A stretch of 64,000 nt of DNA from Pseudomonadota bacterium (GTDB lineage: Bacteria > Pseudomonadota > Gammaproteobacteria > Steroidobacterales > Steroidobacteraceae). Made by a program: the position numbers and the translations under genes. Location of the stretch: the NCBI GenBank assembly GCA_025351005.1, contig JANXWS010000090.1, positions 18,693 through 82,692 of the forward strand. Direction: 5' to 3'. Shown here in pieces: positions 54,757-64,000 of this stretch; the stretch's first letter is position 1; each line of letters opens with the position of its first letter. The notes under the pieces are model-generated. The model worked only from the letters and a program-made list of their open reading frames with translations, made no database searches and had not been told where the DNA came from.

Positions 54757-55137
54757 TCAGATCTTGCCCGGCGGCGCGTTCAGCTTGACGGCCTGCTTGC
54801 GCGGGCCCTTGCGCGTGCGGGCGTTGGTGCGCGTCCGCTGGCCGCGCATCGGCAGGCCCTTGCGGTGGCGGATGCCCCGGTACGAGCCCATGTCCATCAA
54901 CCGTTTGATGTTCATCGCGGTCTCGCGGCGCAGGTCGCCCTCGACCGTCATGCGGGCGATGAACGAGCGCAACGCCGCGACCTCGGCCTCCGTGAGGTCC
55001 TTGGTCTTGGTGCTCGGCGCGACTCCCGTGGCCTTGCAGGCCATGGCAGCCGTGTTGCGGCCGACACCGAAGATGTGCGTCAGCCCGATGCCAATGTGCT
55101 TGTTCATCGGGATGTTGATACCGGCAATGCGCGCCAT
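54757..55137 (-). CDS. rpsM: 30S ribosomal protein S13
   Basis: [51 protein letters not shown]. Confidence 0.98.
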   Translation of the reverse strand: MARIAGINIPMNKHIGIGLTHIFGVGRNTAAMACKATGVAPSTKTKDLTEAEVAALRSFIARMTVEGDLRRETAMNIKRLMDMGSYRGIRHRKGLPMRGQRTRTNARTRKGPRKQAVKLNAPPGKI

Positions 55138-55174
55138 GTGGTGCCCTGAGGAATACCTGTGGAGAGAACCCTAT

Positions 55175-55203
55175 ATTCTAGCCAGAAACGTCATATTTCT
55201 CAA
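55175..55203 (-). promoter_or_regulatory. candidate sigma70 promoter of the alpha operon (TTGAGA-N17-TAGAAT)
   Basis: Minus-strand TTGAGAAATATGACGTTTCTGGCTAGAAT in the rpmJ-rpsM gap, about 38 nt upstream of the rpsM start. Confidence 0.65.
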
Positions 55204-55279
55204 GCCGATCGGCCGTTTCCCGACCCCAGCCACGGGGGCAAGCGGGTCCAGCAGCGGCCATTGCGTCCGTCATGCCCGT

Positions 55280-55393
55280 TCAGCCCTGCCGCTGCTTGTG
55301 GCGGGCGTCGGTGCAGATGATGTAGACGACGCCGCGACGACGCACGACCTTGCAGTTCTTGCAGATTTTCTTGACGGACGGACGGACTTTCAT
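55280..55393 (-). CDS. rpmJ: 50S ribosomal protein L36 (37 aa)
   Basis: Translated by eye: [37 protein letters not shown]; below the ORF-track size cutoff. Confidence 0.97.
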   Translation of the reverse strand: MKVRPSVKKICKNCKVVRRRGVVYIICTDARHKQRQG

Positions 55394-55427
55394 GAGACGG
55401 ACCTCGGAGCGATGCCGCGCACGGCGC

Positions 55428-56792
55428 TCAGCGCGTCGTGCCCGCGCGGCTCACGCCGCGCAGGTTGGCTTTCTTGATCAGACCTTCGTACTGGTGCGAC
55501 ATCATGTGGGCGTTGAGCTGCGCGATGAAGTCCATCACCACGACCACGATGATCAGCAGCGAGGTGCCACCGAAGTAGAACGGCACGTTGCCCCACGAGA
55601 TCAGGATCTCGGGCAGCAGGCAGACCGCGGTCACGTAGATCGCGCCCCACAGCGTCAGGCGCGTCAGCACCTTGTCGATGTACTCGCCCGTCTGCTGGCC
55701 AGGCCGTATCCCCGGGATGAAGGCGCCGGCCTTCTTCAGGTTGTCGGCGGTCTCGCGGGAATTGAACACGAGCCCGGTGTAGAAGAAGCAGAAGAACACG
55801 ATCAGCCCGCTGTAGAGCAGCATGTGCAGCGGCTGCCCGTAGCCGAGCGAGGCCGCCAGGTTCTGCATGAACGTCTTGAGTCCGCCGGAGATGCCGTTCT
55901 CGCCGGCGCCGGTGCCCGCGAAGTTGGCCAGCGTCGCGGGGAACAGCAGCAGCGAGGACGCAAATATCGGCGGAATGACGCCCGACATGTTGAGCTTGAA
56001 CGGCAGGTGGCTCGACTGCCCGGCCAGCATGCGGCGCCCGACCATGCGCTTCGCGTAGTTGACGGCGATGCGCCGCTGGCCGCTCTCGACCCAGACGACA
56101 AAGAAGGTCACGCCGAGCACGACGAGCGCGAGGATGATGACGAACGCCGGGTTCATCTCGCCGGTGTTGACCTGGTTGGCGGTATTGCCGAGCGCCGCGG
56201 GCAGCCCGGCGACGATGCCCGAGAGGATGATCATCGAGATGCCGTTGCCGATGCCGCGCTCGGTGATCTGCTCGCCGAGCCACATCAGGAAGAGCGTGCC
56301 GGTGGTCAGCGTCACGGTCGCGGCGAATATGAAGCCGACCCCCGGATTGAGCACGACGCCCTGGTTCTGGAACGCGTACGACGCGCCGGCGCCCTGGAAG
56401 ATCGCGAGCCCGACGGTCGCGTAGCGGGTCAGCTGCGTGACCCGGCGCCGGCCGGCCTCGCCTTCCTTGCGCCACTCGGCCCAGGGCGGGTACACGACCG
56501 CGACCATCTGGATGATGATCGAGGCCGAGATGTATGGCATCACGCCGAGCGCGAAGATCGACAGTCGCGACAGCGCGCCACCCGAGAACATGTTGAACAG
56601 CCCGAGGATCGTGCCCTCCTGCTGCTGGAAGAACCGCGCGAGCGCGATCGGGTCGATGCCCGGCGTCGGGATGAACGTGCCGATGCGGTAGACGACCAGG
56701 CCGCCGAACAGGAACAGCAGGCGATGGCGGATCTCGGTGAGCCGGGTGGCGTCGCCGAGACCGGCCAGCGGGTTGGCGCGATTGGAGGACAC
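55428..56792 (-). CDS. secY: preprotein translocase subunit SecY
   Basis: [41 protein letters not shown]-like region; 10-TM pattern. Confidence 0.98.
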   Translation of the reverse strand: MSSNRANPLAGLGDATRLTEIRHRLLFLFGGLVVYRIGTFIPTPGIDPIALARFFQQQEGTILGLFNMFSGGALSRLSIFALGVMPYISASIIIQMVAVVYPPWAEWRKEGEAGRRRVTQLTRYATVGLAIFQGAGASYAFQNQGVVLNPGVGFIFAATVTLTTGTLFLMWLGEQITERGIGNGISMIILSGIVAGLPAALGNTANQVNTGEMNPAFVIILALVVLGVTFFVVWVESGQRRIAVNYAKRMVGRRMLAGQSSHLPFKLNMSGVIPPIFASSLLLFPATLANFAGTGAGENGISGGLKTFMQNLAASLGYGQPLHMLLYSGLIVFFCFFYTGLVFNSRETADNLKKAGAFIPGIRPGQQTGEYIDKVLTRLTLWGAIYVTAVCLLPEILISWGNVPFYFGGTSLLIIVVVVMDFIAQLNAHMMSHQYEGLIKKANLRGVSRAGTTR

Positions 56793-56800
56793 GGTGCTGC

Positions 56801-57241
56801 CTACTCGATGCGGCCGCCGGCCGCCTCGATGGCCGCCCGCGCGCCCTTGGTGACCGCGAGGCCGCGCACGACCACGGCCGTCGCGACCGTGCCGGCGAGG
56901 ATGACCTTGACCTTCTCGGTCGCCGCCGGCACCGCGCTCGCGGCCTTGACCGCGGCCAGGTCGACGGCGCCGCCGTTGTTGGCGGCGATCTTCGCGAGCG
57001 TCACCAGCGTGATCTCGGCGCGCGTCGGCTTCACGTGCGAGCGGAAGCCCATTTTCGGCAGGCGCCGCTGCAGCGGCATCTGGCCGCCCTCGAAGCCGAC
57101 CTTGTGGTAGCCGCCCTTGCGCGCGCGCTGCCCCTTGACGCCGCGGCCGCAGGTCTTGCCCTGGCCCGCGGACGCGCCGCGACCGACCCGCAGCCGGGCC
57201 TGCTTGCTACCCTCGCCGGGCTGCAGCGTGTTGAGTTTCAT
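56801..57241 (-). CDS. rplO: 50S ribosomal protein L15
   Basis: [43 protein letters not shown]. Confidence 0.97.
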   Translation of the reverse strand: MKLNTLQPGEGSKQARLRVGRGASAGQGKTCGRGVKGQRARKGGYHKVGFEGGQMPLQRRLPKMGFRSHVKPTRAEITLVTLAKIAANNGGAVDLAAVKAASAVPAATEKVKVILAGTVATAVVVRGLAVTKGARAAIEAAGGRIE

Positions 57242-57253
57242 GTCTGGAGTCCC

Positions 57254-57436
57254 TCAGGCCTTCTCGACCGACAGCAGGTGCACGGCGGTGTTGATCATGC
57301 CGCGGTTCGGGGCGGTATCGAGCACCTCGACCGCGTGGCCGATGCGCCTGAGGCCGAGCCCGCGGACGGACGCGCGGATGTTGCGCAGGTGTCCGGCCGT
57401 GCTCTTCACCTGCGTAACCTTGATCTTGCCGCTCAT
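57254..57436 (-). CDS. rpmD: 50S ribosomal protein L30
   Basis: [60 protein letters not shown]. Confidence 0.96.
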   Translation of the reverse strand: MSGKIKVTQVKSTAGHLRNIRASVRGLGLRRIGHAVEVLDTAPNRGMINTAVHLLSVEKA

Positions 57437-57465
57437 AGTCAGTTCCTCGGGCACCCTGCCGGCGC

Positions 57466-57972
57466 TCAGGCCAGCATGTCCTCGACCGTCATGCCGCGTT
57501 TCGCGGCGATCTCGTCCGGCGAGGCCATCAGCGACAGCGCGTTGAACGTTGCGCGCACCACGTTGATCGGATTGCGCGAGCCGTAGCTCTTGGCGAGCAC
57601 GTTGCGCACGCCCGCGCACTCGAACACGGCGCGCATGCCGCCGCCCGCGATCACGCCGGTGCCGCCGGAGGCCGGCTGCATGTAGACCCGCGTCGTGCCG
57701 TGCCGGCCCTTGACCGCGTAGTGGATCGACTCCTCGCGCAGCGGCACGACCAGCATGTTCTTGCGCGCCTGCTGCATCGCCTTCGCGATCGCGGTCGGGA
57801 CCTCGCGCGCCTTGCCGTAGCCGAAGCCGACACGACCGGCGCCGTCGCCGACCACGGTCAGCGCCGTGAAGCCGAACTGCCGGCCGCCCTTGACGACCTT
57901 GGCCGTGCGGTTGACCGCCACGAGCTTCTCGATCAGGTCGTCGCCGCTGGACGTCTTTTCCGGTCTCGCCAT
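57466..57972 (-). CDS. rpsE: 30S ribosomal protein S5
   Basis: [47 protein letters not shown]. Confidence 0.98.
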   Translation of the reverse strand: MARPEKTSSGDDLIEKLVAVNRTAKVVKGGRQFGFTALTVVGDGAGRVGFGYGKAREVPTAIAKAMQQARKNMLVVPLREESIHYAVKGRHGTTRVYMQPASGGTGVIAGGGMRAVFECAGVRNVLAKSYGSRNPINVVRATFNALSLMASPDEIAAKRGMTVEDMLA

Positions 57973-57999
57973 GGTGCTGTTCCTGCCTGCAATTCGTGC

Positions 58000-58365
58000 T
58001 TAGAAAACCAGGCCGCCCTCGCGGGCGGCGTCGGCCAGCGCCTTGACGCGGCCGTGATAGCGGAAGCCGCCGCGGTCGAAGGCGACCTGCGTGACGCCGG
58101 CGGCCTTGGCCCGCTCGGCGATCGCGCGCCCGACGGCCGCGGCCGCGGTGATGTTGCCGGTGGCCTTCAGGCCCTCGCGCACTGCTTCCTGGACGGTCGA
58201 AGCGCTCGCGAGCACGCGGCCACCTTCGGCGTCGATGACCTGCGCGTACATGTGCTGCGGCGTCCGGTGCACGGTCAGGCGCGCGACCCGCAGTTCGCGG
58301 ATCTTGGCGCGGGTGCGCGCCGCGCGCCGCAGCCGGACGGCCTTCTTGTCGATGATCTTCTTCAT
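58000..58365 (-). CDS. rplR: 50S ribosomal protein L18
   Basis: [45 protein letters not shown]. Confidence 0.96.
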   Translation of the reverse strand: MKKIIDKKAVRLRRAARTRAKIRELRVARLTVHRTPQHMYAQVIDAEGGRVLASASTVQEAVREGLKATGNITAAAAVGRAIAERAKAAGVTQVAFDRGGFRYHGRVKALADAAREGGLVF

Positions 58366-58370
58366 GGGGC

Positions 58371-58913
58371 CTACTTCTTCTTGGCTTCCTTGAGCTCGAT
58401 CTTCTCGCCCGCGTAGCGGACGCCCTTGCCCTTGTAGGGCTCCGGCGGGCGGAAGCCGCGGATGTCCGCCGCCACCTGGCCCACTTTCTGCCGGTCCATG
58501 CCCTTGACGACGATCTCCGTCTGGCTCGGCGTCTCGATCGTGATGCCTTCCGGTACCGGGTAGACGACCGGGTGCGAGAAGCCGAGCGTCAGGTTCAGCG
58601 CCTTCCCCTGCAGCGCGGCGCGATAGCCGACGCCGACCAGTTCGAGCTTGCGCTCGTAGCCCTTGCTGACGCCGACGACCATATTGGCGAGGTGTGCGCG
58701 CGTGCTGCCAGCGAGCGCCCACACGCCCTCGACCGCTTCGCCCGCCTCGCCCGCGTGCACCGTGAGCGCCTGCTTGTCCTGCGCGACCGACACGCCGGCC
58801 GCCAGCAGCAGCGTCAGCGAGCCCTTGGTGCCCTGCATCGTCACGCTGCCCGCGCCGACCGTGGCGGTCACGCCCTGCGGCAGCGGCACCGGCTTTTTTG
58901 CGACTCTGGACAT
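58371..58913 (-). CDS. rplF: 50S ribosomal protein L6
   Basis: [53 protein letters not shown]. Confidence 0.97.
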   Translation of the reverse strand: MSRVAKKPVPLPQGVTATVGAGSVTMQGTKGSLTLLLAAGVSVAQDKQALTVHAGEAGEAVEGVWALAGSTRAHLANMVVGVSKGYERKLELVGVGYRAALQGKALNLTLGFSHPVVYPVPEGITIETPSQTEIVVKGMDRQKVGQVAADIRGFRPPEPYKGKGVRYAGEKIELKEAKKK

Positions 58914-58923
58914 GATCGTTCCT

Positions 58924-59319
58924 CTACGAAACCACGCACAGGACTTCGCCGCCCTGGCCGACCCTGCGCGCCTGGCGGTCCGTCATCACGCCCTGCGACG
59001 TCGACACGATCGCGATGCCCAGTCCGCCCAGCACCTTCGGCAGCGCCTCGGTGCCGCGGTAGGTGCGCAGGCCCGGGCGGCTGATCCGCTCGATGCGCTC
59101 TATGACCGGCTTGCCCTCGTGGTACTTCAGCTGCACGGTCAGCGTCATCTTGCCGTCTTCATCGCTGGTCGCGAAGCCCGCGATGTAGCCCTGGTCGCGC
59201 AGCACCTGCGCGATCGACACCTTGACCTTCGAGCTCGCGCAGGTGATCTCCGGCTTGCGCGCCGCCTGGCCGTTGCGGATGCGCGTCAGAAAATCGGCAA
59301 TCGGATCGGTCATGCTCAT
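58924..59319 (-). CDS. rpsH: 30S ribosomal protein S8
   Basis: [62 protein letters not shown]. Confidence 0.97.
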   Translation of the reverse strand: MSMTDPIADFLTRIRNGQAARKPEITCASSKVKVSIAQVLRDQGYIAGFATSDEDGKMTLTVQLKYHEGKPVIERIERISRPGLRTYRGTEALPKVLGGLGIAIVSTSQGVMTDRQARRVGQGGEVLCVVS

Positions 59320-59329
59320 GAACGCGCCC

Positions 59330-59635
59330 TCACCAGCTCGCCTTCGTCAAACCGGGAATCTCGCCGCGCATCGCGGCCTCGCGCAGCTTCGTGCGTGCCA
59401 GCCCGAACTTGCGGTACACGCCGCGCGAGCGCCCGGTGATCGCGCAGCGGTTGCGCTGGCGGTTCGGGTTGGAGTCGCGCGGCAAGGCCTGCAGGGTCTC
59501 CTGCGCGGCGACGCGCTGCTCCGGCGAGCTCTTCGGATCACGGATGATCTCGCGGAGCTTGGCGCGCTTCTGCGCGTACTTCTTGCCGAGCGCCAGGCGA
59601 CGCTTTTCGCGCTCGAGCATGTTGGACTTGGCCAT
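59330..59635 (-). CDS. rpsN: 30S ribosomal protein S14 (long, zinc-independent type)
   Basis: [67 protein letters not shown]. Confidence 0.97.
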   Translation of the reverse strand: MAKSNMLEREKRRLALGKKYAQKRAKLREIIRDPKSSPEQRVAAQETLQALPRDSNPNRQRNRCAITGRSRGVYRKFGLARTKLREAAMRGEIPGLTKASW

Positions 59636-59664
59636 TGCCGTTACCTTTGCGGACTGCTTGCGGC

Positions 59665-60207
59665 TTACTTGCGGAAGGGAAAGTTGAACGCCGCCAGCAA
59701 GGCTTTGCCCGCCTTGTCGTCGGTCGCCGTGGTCGTGATCGTGATGTCCATGCCCCGCACCTTGTCGACCTGGTCGTACTGGATCTCGGGGAAGATGATC
59801 TGTTCCTTGACGCCGAAGTTGTAGTTGCCGCGGCCGTCGAAGGCACGCGCCGAGACGCCGCGGAAGTCGCGGATGCGCGGCATCGCGATACTGATCAGGC
59901 GGTCGAGGAACTCGTACATGCGCGCACCGCGCAGCGTCACCTTGGCGCCGATCGCGAGGCCCTCGCGCAGCTTGAAGGTCGCGATCGACTTCTTCGACTT
60001 GCACAGCACCGGCTTCTGGCCGGTCAGCTTGACCAGGTCGCCGACCGCGTTGTCCATCAGCTTCTTGTCGGCCACCGCCTCGCCGACGCCCATGTTGACC
60101 GTGATCTTCTCGATGCGCGGTACTTCCATGGGGTTCGTCACGCCGAGCTCCTTCATGAGCTGCGGCACGACGGACTCGCGGTAGTGCTTCTGGAGCCTGG
60201 TGATCAT
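59665..60207 (-). CDS. rplE: 50S ribosomal protein L5
   Basis: [44 protein letters not shown]. Confidence 0.97.
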   Translation of the reverse strand: MITRLQKHYRESVVPQLMKELGVTNPMEVPRIEKITVNMGVGEAVADKKLMDNAVGDLVKLTGQKPVLCKSKKSIATFKLREGLAIGAKVTLRGARMYEFLDRLISIAMPRIRDFRGVSARAFDGRGNYNFGVKEQIIFPEIQYDQVDKVRGMDITITTTATDDKAGKALLAAFNFPFRK

Positions 60208-60244
60208 GCTCGGGTCCTGTATCCGGTGTAGCGGCTGCCGACGC

Positions 60245-60562
60245 TCACGCGTCGACGACCTCGCCGTTCGACTTGAAGACGCGCACCTTGCGGCCGTTGT
60301 CGAGCACCTTGAAGCCGACGCGGTCGCCCTTCTTGGTCCCCGGGTTGAACACCATCACGTTGGAGACGTGGATCGGCGCCTCCTTCTGGACGATGCCGCC
60401 AGGCGAATTCGCCTGCGGGTTCGGCTTCTGGTGCTTTTTCACCATGTTCAGGTTCTCGACGACGACGGTGTCGTCCTCGAGCACGCGGATCACCGTTCCC
60501 TGCCGGCCCTTGTCGCGGCCGGTCGTCACGATGACCCGGTCGCCCTTGCGAATTCGATTCAT
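60245..60562 (-). CDS. rplX: 50S ribosomal protein L24
   Basis: [48 protein letters not shown]. Confidence 0.96.
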   Translation of the reverse strand: MNRIRKGDRVIVTTGRDKGRQGTVIRVLEDDTVVVENLNMVKKHQKPNPQANSPGGIVQKEAPIHVSNVMVFNPGTKKGDRVGFKVLDNGRKVRVFKSNGEVVDA

Positions 60563-60593
60563 GTTCCTGTCCCTGTCTCTGGCCGGGCGTCCC

Positions 60594-60962
60594 TTACAGG
60601 ACCTCGGGCGCCAGCGAGATGATCTTCATGAACTGCGCCGTACGCAGCTCGCGCGTCACGGGCCCGAAGATGCGGGTGCCGATCGGCTCGAGCTTGTTGG
60701 TGAGCAGCACGGCCGCGTTGCCGTCGAAGCGGATCAGCGAGCCGTCGGGGCGCCGGACTCCATGGCGGGTCCGCACGACGACCGCGTCGTAGACCTCGCC
60801 CTTCTTGACCTTGCCGCGTGGAATTGCGTCCTTGACGCTGACCTTGATGACGTCGCCGACGCTCGCATAGCGCCGCTTCGAGCCGCCCAGCACCTTGATG
60901 CACATCAGGCTGCGCGCGCCGCTGTTGTCGGCTGCCGCGAGCAGGGTCCGCATCTGGATCAT
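60594..60962 (-). CDS. rplN: 50S ribosomal protein L14
   Basis: [65 protein letters not shown]. Confidence 0.98.
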   Translation of the reverse strand: MIQMRTLLAAADNSGARSLMCIKVLGGSKRRYASVGDVIKVSVKDAIPRGKVKKGEVYDAVVVRTRHGVRRPDGSLIRFDGNAAVLLTNKLEPIGTRIFGPVTRELRTAQFMKIISLAPEVL

Positions 60963-60980
60963 CTCGGTATCCCCTCGTCT

Positions 60981-61262
60981 TCAGCGGGCGACGCGTTCGA
61001 CGACACGCACGAGCTTCCAGCTCTTACGCCGCGACAACGGCCGACACGGCGCGATCGACACGGTGTCGCCTTCCTTGCACTCGTTGTTCTCGTCGTGCGC
61101 CAGCAGCTTGGTCGTGCGGCGCACGTACTTCGAGTAGCTCGAATGCTTGACGAGACGCTCGACCGCAACCGAGATGGTCTTGTTCATCTTGCTGCTGACG
61201 ACGCGGCCGGTCAGGGTGCGCTCGCCGGCGGCCGGCGTCGCAGTAGTGGTCTCGGCGGACAT
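60981..61262 (-). CDS. rpsQ: 30S ribosomal protein S17
   Basis: [75 protein letters not shown]. Confidence 0.96.
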   Translation of the reverse strand: MSAETTTATPAAGERTLTGRVVSSKMNKTISVAVERLVKHSSYSKYVRRTTKLLAHDENNECKEGDTVSIAPCRPLSRRKSWKLVRVVERVAR

Positions 61263-61462
61263 CAGGCCTTACCTCCGATCCGGTGCTGGCTGAGCGCCGT
61301 CTTCACGCGCGCGATGGTCTTGCGCACCTTGCCGTGCTGGTCCGGCTTGGCGGCCTGGCCGGCGGCCGCGGCCATGCGCAGGTTGAACTGCTCGCGGCGC
61401 AGCTTCAGGAGTTCATCCTGCAGTTCGGCCGGCGACTTTTTGGCGAATCCCTTGATGCTCAT
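61262..61462 (-). CDS. rpmC: 50S ribosomal protein L29
   Basis: [66 protein letters not shown]. Confidence 0.95.
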   Translation of the reverse strand: MSIKGFAKKSPAELQDELLKLRREQFNLRMAAAAGQAAKPDQHGKVRKTIARVKTALSQHRIGGKA

Positions 61463-61484
61463 GGGCGTTCCTCGTACATCCGGC

Positions 61485-61898
61485 TCAGCGCACCTGGCGC
61501 TTGACGAACACGGTCGACAGCGACAGTTTGGCGGCGGCAAGCCTGAAAGCCTCGCGGGCGCTCTCCTCGCTGATGCCTTCCATCTCGAACAGCACCTTGC
61601 CGGGCAGCACGCGCGCCACCCAGAACTCGACGTTGCCCTTGCCGCTGCCCATGCGGACTTCGAGCGGCTTCGCGGTCACCGGGATATCCGGGAAGACGCG
61701 GATCCAGATCTGCCCGCCGCGCTTGACGTAGCGCGTCATCGCGCGCCGCGCGGCCTCGATCTCGCGCGCCGTCATGCGGCCGCGACCGGTCGCCTTGAGC
61801 CCGTAGGCGCCGAACGCGACCGTGCTGCCGCGGTGCGCCGAGCCGTGGTTCTTGCCCTTGAACTGCTTGCGAAACTTGGTTCGCTTTGGCTGCATCAT
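61485..61898 (-). CDS. rplP: 50S ribosomal protein L16
   Basis: [62 protein letters not shown]. Confidence 0.98.
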   Translation of the reverse strand: MMQPKRTKFRKQFKGKNHGSAHRGSTVAFGAYGLKATGRGRMTAREIEAARRAMTRYVKRGGQIWIRVFPDIPVTAKPLEVRMGSGKGNVEFWVARVLPGKVLFEMEGISEESAREAFRLAAAKLSLSTVFVKRQVR

Positions 61899-61922
61899 GG
61901 TGCTGGTTCCGGTGCGCGGGCC

Positions 61923-62657
61923 TTAAGCCGCGGGAGCCGTCTCGGGCGGGGCGGCCGGTGCCGGCGCCGGTTGTGCCGCCGCGGCGGCGGCCTCGGCGGC
62001 CTCGGCGGCGAGCGTCGCCTTGTCGAAGATCTCGCCCTTGAAGATCCAGACCTTGACACCGATGACGCCGTAGGTGGTGCGCGCCTCGGCGAGGCCGTAA
62101 TCGATGTCGGCGCGGAACGTGTGCAGCGGCACCCGCCCCTCGCGGCTCCACTCTGTGCGGGCGATCTCCGCACCGTTCAGGCGCCCGGACGCGCGCACCT
62201 TGACGCCGAGCGCACCGCTCCGCATCGTGTTGGTGACCGCGCGCTTCATCGCGCGGCGGAACATCACGCGTTTCTCGATCTGCTGGGCGATGCCCTCGGC
62301 GACCAGCTGCGCGTCGAGCTCGGGCTTGCGGATCTCGGCGATGTTGAGGCGCACGTCCTGCAGCGGCAGCTCCAGGCGGCGCGCCACCTCGTTGCGGACC
62401 TTCTCGATGTCCTCGCCCTTCTTGCCGATCACGATGCCCGGCCGCGCCGTGTGGATCGTGATGTTGACGCGCCGCGCCGCGCGCTCGATGGCGATGCGGC
62501 TGACGGAAGCGTCGGCCAGACGCTTCTTCAGGAACTCGCGCACCAGGTGATCGGTGCGCACGAGCCCCGCGTAGTTCTTGCTGTGCGCATACCACTTCGA
62601 CGTCCAGTCGCGGATGATGCCGAGGCGGATGCCGTTCGGATGTACTTTCTGGCCCAT
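61923..62657 (-). CDS. rpsC: 30S ribosomal protein S3
   Basis: [47 protein letters not shown]; Ala/Pro-rich C-terminus. Confidence 0.98.
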   Translation of the reverse strand: MGQKVHPNGIRLGIIRDWTSKWYAHSKNYAGLVRTDHLVREFLKKRLADASVSRIAIERAARRVNITIHTARPGIVIGKKGEDIEKVRNEVARRLELPLQDVRLNIAEIRKPELDAQLVAEGIAQQIEKRVMFRRAMKRAVTNTMRSGALGVKVRASGRLNGAEIARTEWSREGRVPLHTFRADIDYGLAEARTTYGVIGVKVWIFKGEIFDKATLAAEAAEAAAAAAQPAPAPAAPPETAPAA

Positions 62658-62675
62658 GTGTCTCTAGTCCCCGGC

Positions 62676-63014
62676 CTACTTGGCCGCATCCGCTACGTAG
62701 ACCGTGATGTGGCTGTTGCGCTTGACGATCCGGTTGCCGCGGCCCTTGGCGCGCGCGTGGAAGCGCTTCAGCGACGGTGCCGTGTCGACCATGATCCGCG
62801 CCACCTTGAGCTCGTCGATGTCGGCGTTGTGGTTGTGCTCGGCGTTGGCGATCGCAGACTCGAGCACCTTGCGCACGTGCTCGGCGCCCTTCTTCGGCAT
62901 GAACTTCAGAATCGCGAGCGCCTGGCCGACGGGCTTGCCGCGCACGACGTCGGCGACCAGGCGGCATTTCTGCGGCGAGATGCGCGCGTGGCGCAGTTTG
63001 GCGAAAGTCTCCAT
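62676..63014 (-). CDS. rplV: 50S ribosomal protein L22
   Basis: [61 protein letters not shown]. Confidence 0.98.
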   Translation of the reverse strand: METFAKLRHARISPQKCRLVADVVRGKPVGQALAILKFMPKKGAEHVRKVLESAIANAEHNHNADIDELKVARIMVDTAPSLKRFHARAKGRGNRIVKRNSHITVYVADAAK

Positions 63015-63018
63015 CGGC

Positions 63019-63297
63019 TTACTCCACCGTCGCCTTGCGGTCGCCGCCGTGCGCCTTGAACGTGCGCGTCGGGGCGAACTCGCCGAGCTTGTGCCCGACC
63101 ATGTTCTCGGTCATCAGCACCGGCACGTGATTGCGGCCGTTGTGGACCGCGATGGTCAGGCCGACCATGTCCGGGGTCACCATCGAGCGACGCGACCAGG
63201 TCTTGATTGGCCGGCGATCGTTCTTGGCGCTGGCGATCTGCACCTTCTTGGCCAGCGGCAGATCGACGAACGGACCCTTCTTCAGTGAACGTGGCAC
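63019..63297 (-). CDS. rpsS: 30S ribosomal protein S19
   Basis: [85 protein letters not shown]. Confidence 0.98.
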   Translation of the reverse strand: MPRSLKKGPFVDLPLAKKVQIASAKNDRRPIKTWSRRSMVTPDMVGLTIAVHNGRNHVPVLMTENMVGHKLGEFAPTRTFKAHGGDRKATVE

Positions 63298-63312
63298 GTG
63301 AGATCCCTCGGA

Positions 63313-64000
63313 TTACTTGCGGCGCTGCACGATCGACGAGCTCGTGCGCTTGTTGGTGCGGGTCTTCTTGCCCTTGGTCTGCCAGCCCCACGGCGACACC
63401 GGGTGCGGGTTGCCCTGGCCGGACTTGCCCTCGCCGCCACCGTGCGGGTGGTCGACCGGGTTCATGACGACGCCGCGGACCGTCGGCCGGATGCCGCGCC
63501 AGCGCTTGGCGCCGGCCTTGCCGTAGACGCGCAGGTTGTGCTCGTCGTTGCCGACCTCGCCGATCGTGGCGCGGCAGTCGATGTGCACCTTGCGCGTCTC
63601 GCCCGAGCGCAGCCGGATCAGCGCGACGAGGCCCTCGCGCGAGGCGAACTGCGCCGAGCCACCGGCCGAGCGCGCCAGCTGGCCGCCCTTGCCGGGCTTG
63701 AGCTCGATACAGTGCACGCTGCTGCCGACCGGGATGTGGCGCAGCTGCATCGCGTTGCCGGGCTTGATCGGCGCCTCGGCGCCCGAGAGCAGCTCGTCGC
63801 CGACCTTGACCCCGCGCGCCGCGATCACGTAGCGCCGCTCGCCATCCTTGTAGAGCACGAGCGCGATGTGTGCGCTGCGGTTTGGGTCGTGCTCGATGCG
63901 CTCGACCTTGCCGACCACGCCGTCCTTGTCGCGCCGGAAATCGATGATGCGGTACTTGTGCTTGTGGCCGCCGCCCTTGTGGCGCGTCGTCAGTCGGCCG
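63313..64000 (-). CDS. rplB: 50S ribosomal protein L2 (partial, runs off window end)
   Basis: [60 protein letters not shown]...[17 protein letters not shown]. Confidence 0.98.
   Translation of the reverse strand, partial: GRLTTRHKGGGHKHKYRIIDFRRDKDGVVGKVERIEHDPNRSAHIALVLYKDGERRYVIAARGVKVGDELLSGAEAPIKPGNAMQLRHIPVGSSVHCIELKPGKGGQLARSAGGSAQFASREGLVALIRLRSGETRKVHIDCRATIGEVGNDEHNLRVYGKAGAKRWRGIRPTVRGVVMNPVDHPHGGGEGKSGQGNPHPVSPWGWQTKGKKTRTNKRTSSSIVQRRK

Noticed and set aside
55138-56792. infA absent between secY and rpmJ as an anomaly
   Set aside because: infA is commonly located elsewhere in gammaproteobacteria, so its absence here is expected.

Overview
GC-rich chromosomal window (64 kb) whose gene content and order look gammaproteobacterial (inference). 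It is mostly housekeeping: a partial SAM methyltransferase, tRNA-Gln(CTG), rplM-rpsI, coq7, a crp/vfr-like regulator, rpe, djlA, purC, pmbA/tldD, darP, purEK, yhdP, rng, maf, rlmH, rsfS, nadD, holA, lptE, leuS, tyrosine aminotransferase + hppD, lnt, corC, ybeY, phoH-like, miaB, ssb, uvrA, pepQ, and a long alpha/spc/S10 ribosomal block (rplQ back to partial rplB). No rRNA, CRISPR array, prophage or intact mobile element was seen. I did not find a convincing large new system. The items most worth a second look are: (1) a four-gene, translationally coupled cassette inserted between lptE and holA, including a small HEAAH-motif protein; (2) an ExeA-like AAA ATPase fused to an FHA domain; (3) an apparently orphan MbcA/ParS/Xre-type (DUF2384-like) antitoxin overlapping djlA; (4) a 27-aa membrane peptide with a strong Shine-Dalgarno downstream of rpe, absent from the ORF track; (5) an exported-protein gene split by a single-base frameshift; (6) low-complexity terminal extensions on CRP, L17 and RsfS; and (7) an AT-rich tandem-repeat patch between miaB and ssb. 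All calls are from reading sequence and translations; no database search was run.
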